A stretch of DNA of 64,000 nucleotides from Dysgonamonadaceae bacterium (GCA_031254645.1 JAIRUA010000017.1:182545-246544); one strand, 5' to 3'; shown: positions 1 through 9,148, counted from the stretch's first letter. Notes: a model not told the origin generated them from the letters alone. Numbers and translations are program-made.

Positions 1-584
1 ATTCTAACAACATCAAACATACTACTGTTCGGATCCTGTCGACAAGTTACACCGACTCTAACTCGTACGATACTTGGTGGATACAGTTGACCGTTATTGC
101 GGATACAATGTTTTGCTGTTAAAATAAAGTTGGGTGCAATAATAACTCCACCACATGTTTGACTGCCCAACAGCAAAACTGCTGCCTGCCAAGGCACTTT
201 GGAGATATTAATAGTATCGCCTCCCGTAACCCTTGTTTGTGCTTCAGGTGTTTCCATAATCCCTTCTATTTCTATAGAGCGCTCGGAACAGTTACATGTT
301 TCGCTTCGTAGAAGACGATACCGGAATGTTACATCTACACGAAGTCCCTCTTGTTTATATTCTTCCGGCAAATTGACAGGTTTGTAAAACCCTGCATTAT
401 TCAAGCCTTCTATGTCCTCTAAGAGCAAGTAGCCACAGTTATCAACGTAGTGAACGTGAAATCTTGAAGTATAAACTTCTTCTTCAACCATTACCTCCAT
501 ACCTTGGTCGATAATGGAGGTACAGGACATCATCAGAACAAAGATGCCCAATATTATTGCGCTTATTGTTTTATTTGTTTTCAT
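1..584 (-). CDS. Trypsin-like (S1) serine protease lipoprotein, 3' end outside window
   Basis: This is a partial gene: 194 codons are visible and the reading frame is still open at the left edge. The start is followed by a lipoprotein signal with Cys21 as lipobox cysteine (LMMSC). Residues 40-110 form a small domain with a Cys-Gly-Tyr start and a YKPVNLPEEY segment, of a kind seen in Bacteroidota lipoproteins. From residue 118 an S1 protease begins: RVTGGD at the mature-enzyme position, PWQAAV, a CGGVIIAP strand, and LTAKHC with the likely catalytic His159. The Asp and Ser of the triad lie beyond the window. The gene starts 31 bases after the TonB-receptor stop, so it is probably the last gene of the sulfatase operon. 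RVTGGD directly after a domain could mean processing as in a zymogen; that is inference. Confidence 0.8.
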   Translation of the reverse strand, partial: MKTNKTISAIILGIFVLMMSCTSIIDQGMEVMVEEEVYTSRFHVHYVDNCGYLLLEDIEGLNNAGFYKPVNLPEEYKQEGLRVDVTFRYRLLRSETCNCSERSIEIEGIMETPEAQTRVTGGDTINISKVPWQAAVLLLGSQTCGGVIIAPNFILTAKHCIRNNGQLYPPSIVRVRVGVTCRQDPNSSMFDVVR

Positions 585-615
585 TGTTGTTTGTATTTGA
601 ATAAATCATATGAAA

Positions 616-3600
616 TTAAAAACGATACGATATACCAGTTCTCAAAAAAACACCTGTAAATTCAAGTTCATACGTACGCTCTCTACTTCCGGTATAAATG
701 AAAGCCGGTGCGTTAAGTATATTTACAGCCTCAGCATATAGTTGCATACCCGGAATCAATTGAACGGAAGCGTTCAAATCAATTTGCCAACGCTTATCAA
801 CCCAAAGGTCTTGCTCCTCACGGCTACCCAATGAATGAATGAACTTGTCGTTGAAGTTGGCGGAACCTTGCAATGTGAATCTGTTGGTTGAATAAGCCAA
901 TGCGAAGTTTGCCGTGTGCTTGGCTTGTCCCGGAAGACGTAGTCTGCCGCGGCTATGATCTTCGTCTTCGGCTACCGTTGGTTTATCTACCATTGCACTT
1001 GAATTGGCAAAAGTATAGTTGCTCGTTACCATCAAATTTCTGAGGAAACCGGGCAAAAAGCTCAATCTCGAGTTCATTGTAATTTCCATACCATATACCG
1101 TTGCGTACTCTCCGTTTTGAGATTGACGCAATCTCATTTGTCTTTGGTCGGGCTCAAGATTGTGAATGAAGTAAGGATTGTTAGGGTCGGTTATCAACCC
1201 TTCGCTTCTGTACAAAAAGTGGTTGATGTGTTTGTAAAACAATCCTCCCGATAACAGACCTACTTGTGGTAAATAGTGCTCAAACAAGAAATCGAAATTG
1301 TGAGCAAAAGCCGGCTTCAAATGAGGATTACCCATTTCTATGAAATTGACATCTTCATCGTCATTGAGTTGCACTGAAGGTACCAAGTCAGGTAAATGTG
1401 GACGCGAATACCCGGTTGTATAAGCCAAACGTAAAATAGTGCTTCTGCCCAAATCATATCTAAGCTGCAAGTTGGGCAAAACAATGGTATAATTCATCGT
1501 TGAATCTGCCGGCGTGATGCGCTGTGCATCTAATGGACTCTCATCAGGACGACCTGTTGCTTCATTGTATCTGAAAACCGTATATGCCTTGTACTCAATA
1601 TCCGTACGCTCTACACGCACACCTGTCAACACTCTCAAATTGTTGAACTGGGTTTGATTCATCACATATCCTGCCGTTACATTTTCGTAACCTTGATAAA
1701 ACAACTGCGCGAAAGTTCTCTCCGTTCTTGCTTCATCTATGGGGAATCTGTCCGGATTGTCCCTATAAAACGCTTGAATTCGTTTAAGATCGGGCGCAGG
1801 TCCAAAGTTAAGATGACCATTTAAGAAATTCGGTGCTAAACTTTCAGTGTAAACATAGTCACCAAAACGTATCGGATCGCCAGCAACTCTTACGTGGGTT
1901 CCCGACGGCAATCTATTTCTCTCGTTGAACATAAACTTACCTTTGGCTCCGAACGAAAGCGTAGAGGCAAATTCATCTCTGAAAAGCCAGTCATACGAAG
2001 CATTGGCACGTGCCGTAAAGTTGCGTCCGCGAAAAACATTGTTGCTGTTATCAACACTGTTTAGCGTGAAACGACTTGGGTCGTCCATTGCCCCACCTTG
2101 CTCTGCTGTGGGGGTAACCAAATATCGCATTTGCAAATATCGGCTACTGAGATCTACCCACGTTGCCATCGGCTGACGATTGCGAATCGGCACTCCGTCT
2201 ATAGCTGTATTGGCATTAGCGTTATAGTCAGGAGTCTGAAAGTTGAATGCAGGATTAATTCCTACTCTTTCAGAGAAATTATAAAACAATCCAGCATCTA
2301 ATTTCCAGTTATCAAAAGAAGTTTCGCCATCTAAGTTAAAGTTCCAATTTTCTACGGTAATGTTTTGTTCCGTAACCTGCATAATGGTTTGAGCGCGTCG
2401 TGCTCCAAATTCACCATCACCCATATCATATATTTCGCCACGAAGACGATGACGACGGCGATAACGCACACCGTCATCTTCTCGTCTGCTGTACATTGCA
2501 CTAAACAAAATTTTTGAAGTGGTATTGGGTGCATAATCCAACGTTACCGTTCCTCCGGTACGAGTACGCGTGTCATCTTGATAACGGTAACGGAAATCAA
2601 ATGGAAGAACTGCCTGTATTCTATTTCCGTCTTCATCCAATAGGAAGTTAGCGGTACCTACTTCGCCATTGGCATGCATAGCGCGAAGATCTACAACTTC
2701 CCATTGATGCGCCTCCAAACGGTCGTAACCATTACGTGCTTGCGAGTAGCTGATGTTGGCAAGCACCCCAAAACGTCCATCCTGATTGCTCGTAGAAGGA
2801 GAAAATCGCTGTTGGTATCCTGCTCTCAAAGTGGCAGGCATAGTAGAGCGGAGCGTGCTATATCCCGACCCGATATCTATTGTTCTACGCGGAGTCAAGC
2901 TACGTGCTGTTCCGGTACGCATATTGATAACGCCGGCAACAGCATCTCCATCGTTTGACGGCAACAATGTTTTTTGGACTTCCATCGATGCAAGAATGTC
3001 TGACGGAATTACGTCTAATGTAGCGTTTCGTAAACCACCTTCTGCTGCTCCCATCATCTGTTCACCGTTTACCAATATGTTTACAAAGTGCCCAGGTGTA
3101 CCTCTCAACTGCGCCCCGGATCCTTCACCACGCGAACGGGTAATGGTAACACCGCTCAATCTTTGCAGCGCTTCAGCAACGTTGCGGTCAGGGAATCTTC
3201 CCATTTCGTCAGACGAAACCACCTGCATCATATTACTGGCGGTACGTTGTTGATTCAACGCTCGTTGCTGTCCAGCAACCACACCGGTGATGACTACTTC
3301 GCCCAAAAGAGCGGTGTTTTCACTCATCACGAAATTGCGGTTTGTTGTTTCGCCGGCTCTTATCTGCACTGTTTCTTCAACAGAGTCAAAACCGAGATAG
3401 GCGATGACGAATGTTACATTTCCGGCACTGATGTTTCGTAAAGTAAACTGTCCGTTGAGGTCGGTAGCAGTACCGATGGTTGTTCCTTTGACGGTAATGC
3501 TTGCGCCGGGGAGCGCATCTCCGGTGTCATCGGTAATTCTACCTGTCAGTATTCCGTGCCCTTGCGCAAAAACCGACATTGTCATTGATACTAACAGCAA

Positions 3601-3636
3601 TAAAGCTATTGCCATTCTACTAAAGTTTTTTCTCAT
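616..3636 (-). CDS. TonB-dependent outer-membrane receptor
   Basis: A 1006-residue outer-membrane receptor that would import a ligand, probably an oligosaccharide, using TonB energy. It has a signal peptide (about residues 1-25, ending VFAQ) and a carboxypeptidase-regulatory-like domain (about 28-105, LTGRITDDTGDALPGASI). A TonB-box-like EVVITG follows near 115. The plug reads FPDRNVAEALQRLSGV and later SGAQLRGTPG, which resembles the TIGR01782 (Xanthomonas/Caulobacter-type) receptors more than SusC. The rest is a long beta-barrel ending in the usual aromatic residue (GISYRF). There is no SusD partner on either side. It follows the GH28 gene by 15 bases and precedes the protease lipoprotein, so its substrate is likely the sulfated glycan handled by the upstream enzymes (inference). 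Confidence 0.92.
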   Translation of the reverse strand: MRKNFSRMAIALLLLVSMTMSVFAQGHGILTGRITDDTGDALPGASITVKGTTIGTATDLNGQFTLRNISAGNVTFVIAYLGFDSVEETVQIRAGETTNRNFVMSENTALLGEVVITGVVAGQQRALNQQRTASNMMQVVSSDEMGRFPDRNVAEALQRLSGVTITRSRGEGSGAQLRGTPGHFVNILVNGEQMMGAAEGGLRNATLDVIPSDILASMEVQKTLLPSNDGDAVAGVINMRTGTARSLTPRRTIDIGSGYSTLRSTMPATLRAGYQQRFSPSTSNQDGRFGVLANISYSQARNGYDRLEAHQWEVVDLRAMHANGEVGTANFLLDEDGNRIQAVLPFDFRYRYQDDTRTRTGGTVTLDYAPNTTSKILFSAMYSRREDDGVRYRRRHRLRGEIYDMGDGEFGARRAQTIMQVTEQNITVENWNFNLDGETSFDNWKLDAGLFYNFSERVGINPAFNFQTPDYNANANTAIDGVPIRNRQPMATWVDLSSRYLQMRYLVTPTAEQGGAMDDPSRFTLNSVDNSNNVFRGRNFTARANASYDWLFRDEFASTLSFGAKGKFMFNERNRLPSGTHVRVAGDPIRFGDYVYTESLAPNFLNGHLNFGPAPDLKRIQAFYRDNPDRFPIDEARTERTFAQLFYQGYENVTAGYVMNQTQFNNLRVLTGVRVERTDIEYKAYTVFRYNEATGRPDESPLDAQRITPADSTMNYTIVLPNLQLRYDLGRSTILRLAYTTGYSRPHLPDLVPSVQLNDDEDVNFIEMGNPHLKPAFAHNFDFLFEHYLPQVGLLSGGLFYKHINHFLYRSEGLITDPNNPYFIHNLEPDQRQMRLRQSQNGEYATVYGMEITMNSRLSFLPGFLRNLMVTSNYTFANSSAMVDKPTVAEDEDHSRGRLRLPGQAKHTANFALAYSTNRFTLQGSANFNDKFIHSLGSREEQDLWVDKRWQIDLNASVQLIPGMQLYAEAVNILNAPAFIYTGSRERTYELEFTGVFLRTGISYRF

Positions 3637-3651
3637 TTGATTTGGTTTAAG

Positions 3652-5007
3652 TTATTTAAATTGTTCATCTAATATTATTTCTTCTCCATTGATTCTCACA
3701 TTTTCAAATGTTACTTCTTCAGCATTGGCGATAACAAACGGTATATCGGCAGATTGAATGTCGATATTTCTCAACGTGATATTTTGCAACGGCAATCCAG
3801 CAAATCCTTGCATATCAATTCCTCGCTTTGCCCAATGACAAACTACATTTTCGATAGTAATATTCCGGAATATTGTTGGGTATTGTTCTTGACTTTCGGA
3901 TTTGTAATCAGGCTCGAAACGAATCGCTACATTGTTAATCGTATCCATTTCGATGTTTCTAATCCACACATTTTCAACGTAACCTCCTCTATCAAGATTC
4001 GATTTGAAATAGATAGCGCTGTTGGTGTTGGGCATTTTGATGTTTTCTACAAAAATATTGCGCACACCGCCACCGATTTCGCTGCCGATGCAGACACCGT
4101 TTGCCTGTGTTTCGAATATGCTGTTTCTGATAATGACGTTTTCGGTGGGTTGTCCCAATCGCCAACCATCTTGATCGCGCCCCGATTTGATAGCGATGGC
4201 ATCGTCGCCCGTTCTGAAATGGCAGTTTTCAATCAATACATTTCGACTCGATTCGGGGTCAACGCCGTCGCTGTTGTGGTTGAAACTGTACATTGTAACA
4301 CCACGCACGGTTACGTTTTCACAATTAACAAGGTGAATAACCCAAAAAGTGGCATCAATGATATTCACATCTTCAATTAAAACATTGTTGCTGTTCATAA
4401 AATTGACAAATTGCGGGCGCAACCTGTGTCCGTCGCCAAATACACGTTGGTAAACCGGTACACCCTCGCGTCCCATTCGGCGAAGTTCCAATTGGTCGGC
4501 TCTTTGGCTGGGTCGCCACGTGGCGAAGTTTTTACTACCTTGTCCGTTCAACGTTCCTTTGCCAGTAAGGGCGATATTGGAAACACTGTAAGCGTACACA
4601 AGCGGCGAGTAATTAAATAGTTCGGTACCTTCCCAACGGGTAAGTACGGCAGGCAGGTAATCTTTTTCATCATAGCTGAAAATCAATTCGGAGCCTTCTT
4701 TGAGATGCAAATTGACGTTGCTCTTGAAAAAGATGCTACCTTTTACAAACCATTTTCCGGGAGGAACGATGACTCTTCCGCCGCCGTTGAAACTGCATTC
4801 GAATATGGCGCGGTTAATAGCTTCACGCGCATCAATAACACCGCCTTCCTTTGCGCCGAAATCGGTTATGCAATAGTCCTTATCTAAAAAAGTAGGTGGG
4901 ATAATGTTTTTTTCGATTTCTTTTGCCAAGTCCCAGCCTTGTTGAGAATAAGTCATTAAAGACGCTAACAGAGCGAATAGCAATAATAGGTTTTTCTGTC
5001 TCTTCAT
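3652..5007 (-). CDS. GH28 family glycoside hydrolase (polygalacturonase-like)
   Basis: A secreted 451-residue right-handed beta-helix enzyme. A signal peptide ends near residue 22 (MTYSQQ). The fold shows in repeated short strands such as NVLIEDVNI, NVTVRGVTM and NVIIRNSIF. The GH28 catalytic carboxylates are visible: NSDG (Asp247) and GDDA (Asp268, Asp269). The usual GHG histidine motif is replaced by NGVCIGSE (303-310) and the RIK motif is not obvious, so activity on plain homogalacturonan is doubtful. An exo-acting enzyme on a modified or sulfated uronic-acid glycan fits the neighbouring sulfatases better (inference). The gene lies 35 bases after the first sulfatase and 15 bases before the receptor gene. 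Confidence 0.88.
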   Translation of the reverse strand: MKRQKNLLLLFALLASLMTYSQQGWDLAKEIEKNIIPPTFLDKDYCITDFGAKEGGVIDAREAINRAIFECSFNGGGRVIVPPGKWFVKGSIFFKSNVNLHLKEGSELIFSYDEKDYLPAVLTRWEGTELFNYSPLVYAYSVSNIALTGKGTLNGQGSKNFATWRPSQRADQLELRRMGREGVPVYQRVFGDGHRLRPQFVNFMNSNNVLIEDVNIIDATFWVIHLVNCENVTVRGVTMYSFNHNSDGVDPESSRNVLIENCHFRTGDDAIAIKSGRDQDGWRLGQPTENVIIRNSIFETQANGVCIGSEIGGGVRNIFVENIKMPNTNSAIYFKSNLDRGGYVENVWIRNIEMDTINNVAIRFEPDYKSESQEQYPTIFRNITIENVVCHWAKRGIDMQGFAGLPLQNITLRNIDIQSADIPFVIANAEEVTFENVRINGEEIILDEQFK

Positions 5008-5042
5008 TTTTACTTTGATTTTTTAGTTTTTTCGATTTATAT

Positions 5043-6656
5043 TTAGTTTCTATTTCTGCTTTTGATAAAAAATCGCTGTCCCTCTGTTATGGTAACACGC
5101 TTTTGCCATTCTCTAAACATTGTATCAAGACGTTCTACAATTTCGGGGTTTTGTTTCGCCAAATTGTTGGTTTCGGAAGGGTCGTTTTCCATATCGAAAA
5201 GCGCCCAATCATCGCTGATACGTTCTCTCAAAATTTTCCACCTGCCATCGCGTGCCGCTTGATTTTCCAACCATTCCCAAAACAGAGGTCGTTGTCTTAC
5301 AATCTGCTCGTCTTTGATAACGGATAGGAACGATTCTCCCTCGTATGGAAGTACAATGCCGGTGCCAGGACTTTCGGTACCTTCGGGATAAGGCGCGCCT
5401 ACTATATCTACAATAGTAGGCATAATATCAATAAAGTGTCCCAAAAATTCGGATACACGTCCCGGATTTTTCAGTCCTCTTTCCCACGAAACAATCAACG
5501 GAATACAAATACCGCCTTGAAAACTTGAATTTTTCATCTCACGCAACGGCGTATTGGCTACATTTGCCCAATCGGGACCCAATGACACCCAATTCGAAAT
5601 TGAACCGATAGGTCCATAACTTGCTCTCTCTGTCACCACTTCGCCCGATGCGCCATTGTCTGAACTGAACATAATGATTGTGTTTTCATATTTTCCTTGT
5701 TCTTTCAATTTGTTGATAATCCGCCCGATATTGTAATCTAAGTTGTATATCATTGCTGCATATACAGCCATTTTCAAGTCTTCTTCTCTGCGTTGGGCGG
5801 GAGTTAGTTTATCCCAATCTTGATAAGTAGCTTCAGATAGAACAAATCTTTCGTCAATCAGTCCGATTTCTAATTGCTTCTCGAATCGTCTTTGTCTGAT
5901 TATCTCATATCCTTCCAAATATTTTCCTCTAAATTTTTCGATATCTTCTACCCAAGCCATCAGCGGGTCGTGTGGCGAAGTGTATGACATATAGAGGAAA
6001 AAGGGTCGTCTGTTGTTTCTATATTTATCCAACCATTTCAGCGCGTAGTTTGTAAAATAATCGGTGGTATAAAAATCCATACTTTCCGGCGTGTATTGCA
6101 TCATTTCTCGGTCTTCAATCGCCCAAATTCTATCTCGTTTGTGTATCGGTACTTCTTCGTTGGGACGTTGATGCCCGGGATTGAAATGGTTACTTGACCC
6201 GTCTTTCAATCCGAAATAATGGTCGAATCCGCGTGTGCGGGGATTTTCTGCGCCGTGATGTTTGCCCGACCACATCGTTAAATAACCTGCCGATTGCAGG
6301 TATTCGCCAAGTGTAATACTATTTTCCATCGGTCCCTTGAAGAAACGATGATATCCTACTTGTTGCGCATAAAGTCCTGTGAGTAAGTTCGCCCGCGACG
6401 GAAAACTTTTTGCCGAATTATGAAACTGCGTAAAACGAATGCCTTTTGCAGCAAGCGCATCTAAATTGGGTGTGGGAACTTCGCTGCCATAACTACCTAA
6501 ATCCGACCAACCTAAATCGTCTGCCAAGATGAACAGAATATTGGGTCTGTTCATATCATTGGCAGTATCTACGTACCGTTTTTCACTACAGCTCAGAAAA
6601 GTAGTTGCCGGCAATAGAGAGGTAGCTGCCAAAAGTATGTTCGTTTTCTTCATCAT
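5043..6656 (-). CDS. S1-type sulfatase, Ser-type, lipoprotein
   Basis: A 537-residue sulfatase that would remove sulfate esters from a glycan in the periplasm or at the cell surface. The N-terminus has a lipoprotein signal with Cys23 (TTFLSC). NILFILADD (Asp46/Asp47) gives the metal site, SFPSR (84-88) is the formylglycine motif C/S-x-P-x-R in its serine form, and SGKHHG and SSDNG supply further active-site residues. Serine-type sulfatases need an anaerobic radical-SAM maturase (anSME), which is not encoded in this window. A large insertion between about 230 and 300 is rich in charged residues. The gene begins 10 bases after the upstream sulfatase, showing co-transcription. Confidence 0.93.
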   Translation of the reverse strand: MMKKTNILLAATSLLPATTFLSCSEKRYVDTANDMNRPNILFILADDLGWSDLGSYGSEVPTPNLDALAAKGIRFTQFHNSAKSFPSRANLLTGLYAQQVGYHRFFKGPMENSITLGEYLQSAGYLTMWSGKHHGAENPRTRGFDHYFGLKDGSSNHFNPGHQRPNEEVPIHKRDRIWAIEDREMMQYTPESMDFYTTDYFTNYALKWLDKYRNNRRPFFLYMSYTSPHDPLMAWVEDIEKFRGKYLEGYEIIRQRRFEKQLEIGLIDERFVLSEATYQDWDKLTPAQRREEDLKMAVYAAMIYNLDYNIGRIINKLKEQGKYENTIIMFSSDNGASGEVVTERASYGPIGSISNWVSLGPDWANVANTPLREMKNSSFQGGICIPLIVSWERGLKNPGRVSEFLGHFIDIMPTIVDIVGAPYPEGTESPGTGIVLPYEGESFLSVIKDEQIVRQRPLFWEWLENQAARDGRWKILRERISDDWALFDMENDPSETNNLAKQNPEIVERLDTMFREWQKRVTITEGQRFFIKSRNRN

Positions 6657-6666
6657 CGTTTCTTAT

Positions 6667-8199
6667 TTAATCTGTTGAATGTGGCGGGAACATTCTACTT
6701 CTTCCTGCCAAGCGCGGGTAAGAATCCCAAATATGGGGAGTATCACCCATTCGCGAGTCGTTTGTTTCACGAAGTTTATTGTGTAATATTTCTTTCATTT
6801 CGGCGAGCGCTTCCGCGTAATCGGAATTGTCAGCCAAGTTGTTCATACAATCTCTATCGGTTTTCATACAGAAAAGTTCAAATTCGGGTCTTTTTCCCAT
6901 TGCGGCTAAAAAATAGGGGTGAATAAGCGGATTATTTCGATTGTTAATTAGTTCGTCTTTCGACGGCGAAGCATCAATATCTGCGTATGCGTGGTGCATT
7001 TCACCCAATGTGCCGTCTTCAAACTTTTCCTGTGGGTCGCCGGCGGGAAAACGTCCGGGGTGAAAGTTGTGAATCAGCATAAAATCTTCGGTTATGGCGG
7101 CGCGCATCGGATAGCCTTTATTGTTGTACCGAGCGTATGAATGTCGTTCGCGTCCGGCAAATACGGTTGTATTAAACCGGTGGATATCATTCCCTCTTAA
7201 TAAAGGCAACAGGCTTCTTCCAACGTAATTGACGTTAGTTTCAATGCCTATTGCGTCCATCAATGTAGGAAATATATCTATCATACTCACCAACGCTTCG
7301 TTTACTTGATTGGGCTTGATATTATCGCCCCACGCAATTGCCAACGGAACATTAATGCCTGCGTTATATAAATTGGCTTTTGCTCGCGGAAAAGCCATTC
7401 CATTATCGCCGGTAATGATGATGATGGTATTGTCAAATTCGCCGATTTCTTTCAATATATTAATGCTGTTCACTATATGCGAATCAAACCAAGCAACTTC
7501 TACAGCAAAATCGAGCAGATCGCCTCTTATTACTTCGGTGTCAGGCAAAAAACCGGGCACTTCGGCATCTTCCAATGATAAACCGGCTTTTTTCCACGAA
7601 TCTTTTTCGAAAGGACGATGCGGCTCTAACGTGCCAATCCAAAAACAGAATGGCTGTCCAGGCTCTCGTGTTTCTAAAAAAGCTTTGAAATTGGCAGTAT
7701 AATCAATGCGAGATATTCCGCTATAAGGCGGCACTAACTGATGTTCGTTGTATTCCGGACCGGCAGGATTGTTTTTTCGTCCCGATATTTGCCAATCGCC
7801 CGGCAACCAACCTTTTCCGGTATAACCTACGTGCCAACCTAAATTTACCAAAATATCGGGATATGTTTCAAATTGTGCAGAAAACGAGCTTGCGTGTGTG
7901 CCGGCTTCTTCCAATTGCCAAGGGAACAGACCGGTAAGTGTGCTTGCGCGTGAAGGACTGCTTCCGGGCGAAGTTACATAAGCGTTACGAAACAGCGTTC
8001 CTCTGCTTGCCACATAATCAAAACCGGGTGTCGAAACCATTCTGCTTCCGTATGCTGACATAAATGGATAGGATATATCATCGGCAATAATGAAAAGTAT
8101 GTTTGGTATTACTTCTTGTTGTGGTGTTTTCGCACAAGAATTCATTCCCAAGCAGACTCCGGAAAGTAAAAATGATGTATATTTTATTCTTTTAAACAT
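6667..8199 (-). CDS. S1-type sulfatase, Ser-type, lipoprotein; first gene of the glycan operon
   Basis: A 510-residue sulfatase. The chosen start, at 8199, gives a proper lipoprotein signal (MFKRIKYTSF to GMNSC, Cys22). An ATG 30 bases upstream would add ten residues before the signal and is less likely. NILFIIADD (Asp40/Asp41) and SSPSR (80-84) mark the metal site and the serine-type formylglycine position, and GDNGMAFP is the later metal-binding loop. It resembles the N-sulfoglucosamine sulfohydrolase-like branch more than the partner sulfatase does, so the two probably act on different sulfate positions (inference). The mRNA leader is about 140 bases and carries two inverted operator-like boxes. 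Confidence 0.92.
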   Translation of the reverse strand: MFKRIKYTSFLLSGVCLGMNSCAKTPQQEVIPNILFIIADDISYPFMSAYGSRMVSTPGFDYVASRGTLFRNAYVTSPGSSPSRASTLTGLFPWQLEEAGTHASSFSAQFETYPDILVNLGWHVGYTGKGWLPGDWQISGRKNNPAGPEYNEHQLVPPYSGISRIDYTANFKAFLETREPGQPFCFWIGTLEPHRPFEKDSWKKAGLSLEDAEVPGFLPDTEVIRGDLLDFAVEVAWFDSHIVNSINILKEIGEFDNTIIIITGDNGMAFPRAKANLYNAGINVPLAIAWGDNIKPNQVNEALVSMIDIFPTLMDAIGIETNVNYVGRSLLPLLRGNDIHRFNTTVFAGRERHSYARYNNKGYPMRAAITEDFMLIHNFHPGRFPAGDPQEKFEDGTLGEMHHAYADIDASPSKDELINNRNNPLIHPYFLAAMGKRPEFELFCMKTDRDCMNNLADNSDYAEALAEMKEILHNKLRETNDSRMGDTPHIWDSYPRLAGRSRMFPPHSTD

Positions 8200-8247
8200 A
8201 CTGAAGTTATTGTGGTGCAAGTTACCCAATAGTTATAGTTTTTAATT

Positions 8248-8342
8248 GTGTGCGTGCACAAATAGAAAGAAAATTCAAATATTGATTTTGTTTTTTAGCT
8301 CTAATTACTAATCAATATATCCTATTATTTGTGCACGTACAC
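8248..8342. promoter_or_regulatory. Pair of 17-base inverted boxes (candidate operators) in the sulfatase operon leader
   Basis: Box 1 (8326-8342, tatttgtgcacgtacac) and box 2 (8248-8264, gtgtgcgtgcacaaata) are reverse complements with one mismatch in 17. Their centres are 78 bases apart. Each contains GTGCAC and is itself partly palindromic. Box 1 lies at the expected transcription start of the sulfatase promoter, box 2 about 85 bases downstream. This is what a repressor bound at two sites, perhaps looping DNA, would need. A mRNA hairpin with a 61-base loop is the alternative. The regulator is not in the window. Confidence 0.6.
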
Positions 8343-8346
8343 GGTA

Positions 8347-8377
8347 CAAAAATATAAAAAGATTATTGAATGACAAA
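8347..8377 (-). promoter_or_regulatory. Bacteroidota-type promoter for the sulfatase-GH28-TonB operon
   Basis: On the minus strand TTTG (8377-8374), 19 bases, then TATTTTTG (8354-8347). This matches the Bacteroidota consensus TTTG-N19/20-TAnnTTTG in every fixed position. Transcription would start near 8340, inside the right operator-like box. Confidence 0.7.
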
Positions 8378-8401
8378 ACGATTAATGTTAAATTTTCGGA
8401 T

Positions 8402-8433
8402 AAAAAAATCCCGATACTTTCGCATCGGGATTT
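8402..8433 (-). terminator. Rho-independent terminator of rpsP
   Basis: A perfect 10-base-pair stem (8406-8415 with 8424-8433, core atcccgat/atcggga) and an 8-base loop. On the minus strand it is followed by a run of T. It lies 27 bases after the rpsP stop and upstream of the sulfatase promoter, separating the two units. Confidence 0.85.
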
Positions 8434-8459
8434 GCATTTTATCTAAAAAGACACAGAAA

Positions 8460-9044
8460 TTATTCAGCAGCCGGAGTTTCTTCCGTCGGGGTTTCAGCAA
8501 TAGGCTCTTCAACTACTGTTTCAGTAGCGGCTTCCTCTACTTCGGGAGCAACTTCTTCTACAACAGGAGCATTAGCAGCAGCCAATTCAGCTTTTTTCTT
8601 CGCTACGGCTTCGGCTTTTGCTTTGTTTGTTTCTTTTTCGGCTTCTAAACGAGCTTTGTCTTCAGCGCGTTGTTTCTCTTCGTCTTTATTTTTCAACGAT
8701 TGTACAGCTTGTTGTTTGTTGTTTTTCCAAGCGTCGAATCTTTTTTCCGCTTCCGCTTGATCGAAAGCTCCTTTTTTCACACCACCCAAAAGGTGTTTCA
8801 TCATCAATACGCCTTCATCCGAAAGAATGTTGCGAACTGTGTCGGTTGGTTGTGCACCTACTTGCAGCCAATACAAAGCTCTATCGAAATCCAAAGTAAT
8901 CGTAGCAGGATGGGTGTTCGGGTTGTAAGAACCTATCCTTTCAATATACTTTCCATCTCGTGGAGCCCTGCTATCTGCAACGATAATTTGATAGAACGCA
9001 TAATTTTTACGTCCTCGTCTTTGTAAACGCAATTTTGTTGCCAT
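8460..9044 (-). CDS. rpsP: 30S ribosomal protein S16 with long acidic C-terminal tail
   Basis: The first ~85 residues are a normal S16 ([20 protein letters not shown], then [20 protein letters not shown]). S16 helps assemble the 30S body. The protein is 194 residues, about twice the usual length. The extra part is a Lys/Glu/Ala helix-forming stretch (about 105-155) and then an acidic Val/Glu/Pro/Thr tail (PETPTEE-type repeats) to the end. Such tails are usual in Bacteroidota S16. It is monocistronic here, with its own promoter and terminator. Confidence 0.97.
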   Translation of the reverse strand: MATKLRLQRRGRKNYAFYQIIVADSRAPRDGKYIERIGSYNPNTHPATITLDFDRALYWLQVGAQPTDTVRNILSDEGVLMMKHLLGGVKKGAFDQAEAEKRFDAWKNNKQQAVQSLKNKDEEKQRAEDKARLEAEKETNKAKAEAVAKKKAELAAANAPVVEEVAPEVEEAATETVVEEPIAETPTEETPAAE

Positions 9045-9104
9045 TTTAGTAGTACTTTTAAATAATTAAGTTAGAAAATTTGTATTTGCTTATTTAAGCG
9101 GGTG

Positions 9105-9136
9105 CAAAGATAGCTTTTTATTTGCGTATCCGCAAA
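9105..9136 (-). promoter_or_regulatory. rpsP promoter, overlapping the upstream terminator
   Basis: On the minus strand TTTG (9136-9133), 20 bases, then TATCTTTG (9112-9105): a full match to the Bacteroidota consensus. The upstream element lies inside the stem of the hairpin at 9115-9142. Confidence 0.7.
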
Positions 9137-9142
9137 TAAAAA
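9115..9142. terminator. Symmetric hairpin terminator between the SLC13 gene and rpsP
   Basis: A perfect 12-base-pair palindrome: left arm 9115-9126 (tttttatttgcg), a 4-base loop, right arm 9131-9142 (cgcaaataaaaa). A T-rich arm on both strands makes it a usable terminator in either direction. Confidence 0.75.
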
Positions 9143-9148
9143 GGGTTT

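Noticed and set aside
3754..4380. Plus-strand open frame of 208 codons opposite the GH28 gene
   Set aside because: Overlaps the full beta-helix of the GH28 protein, whose repeat strands are clear.
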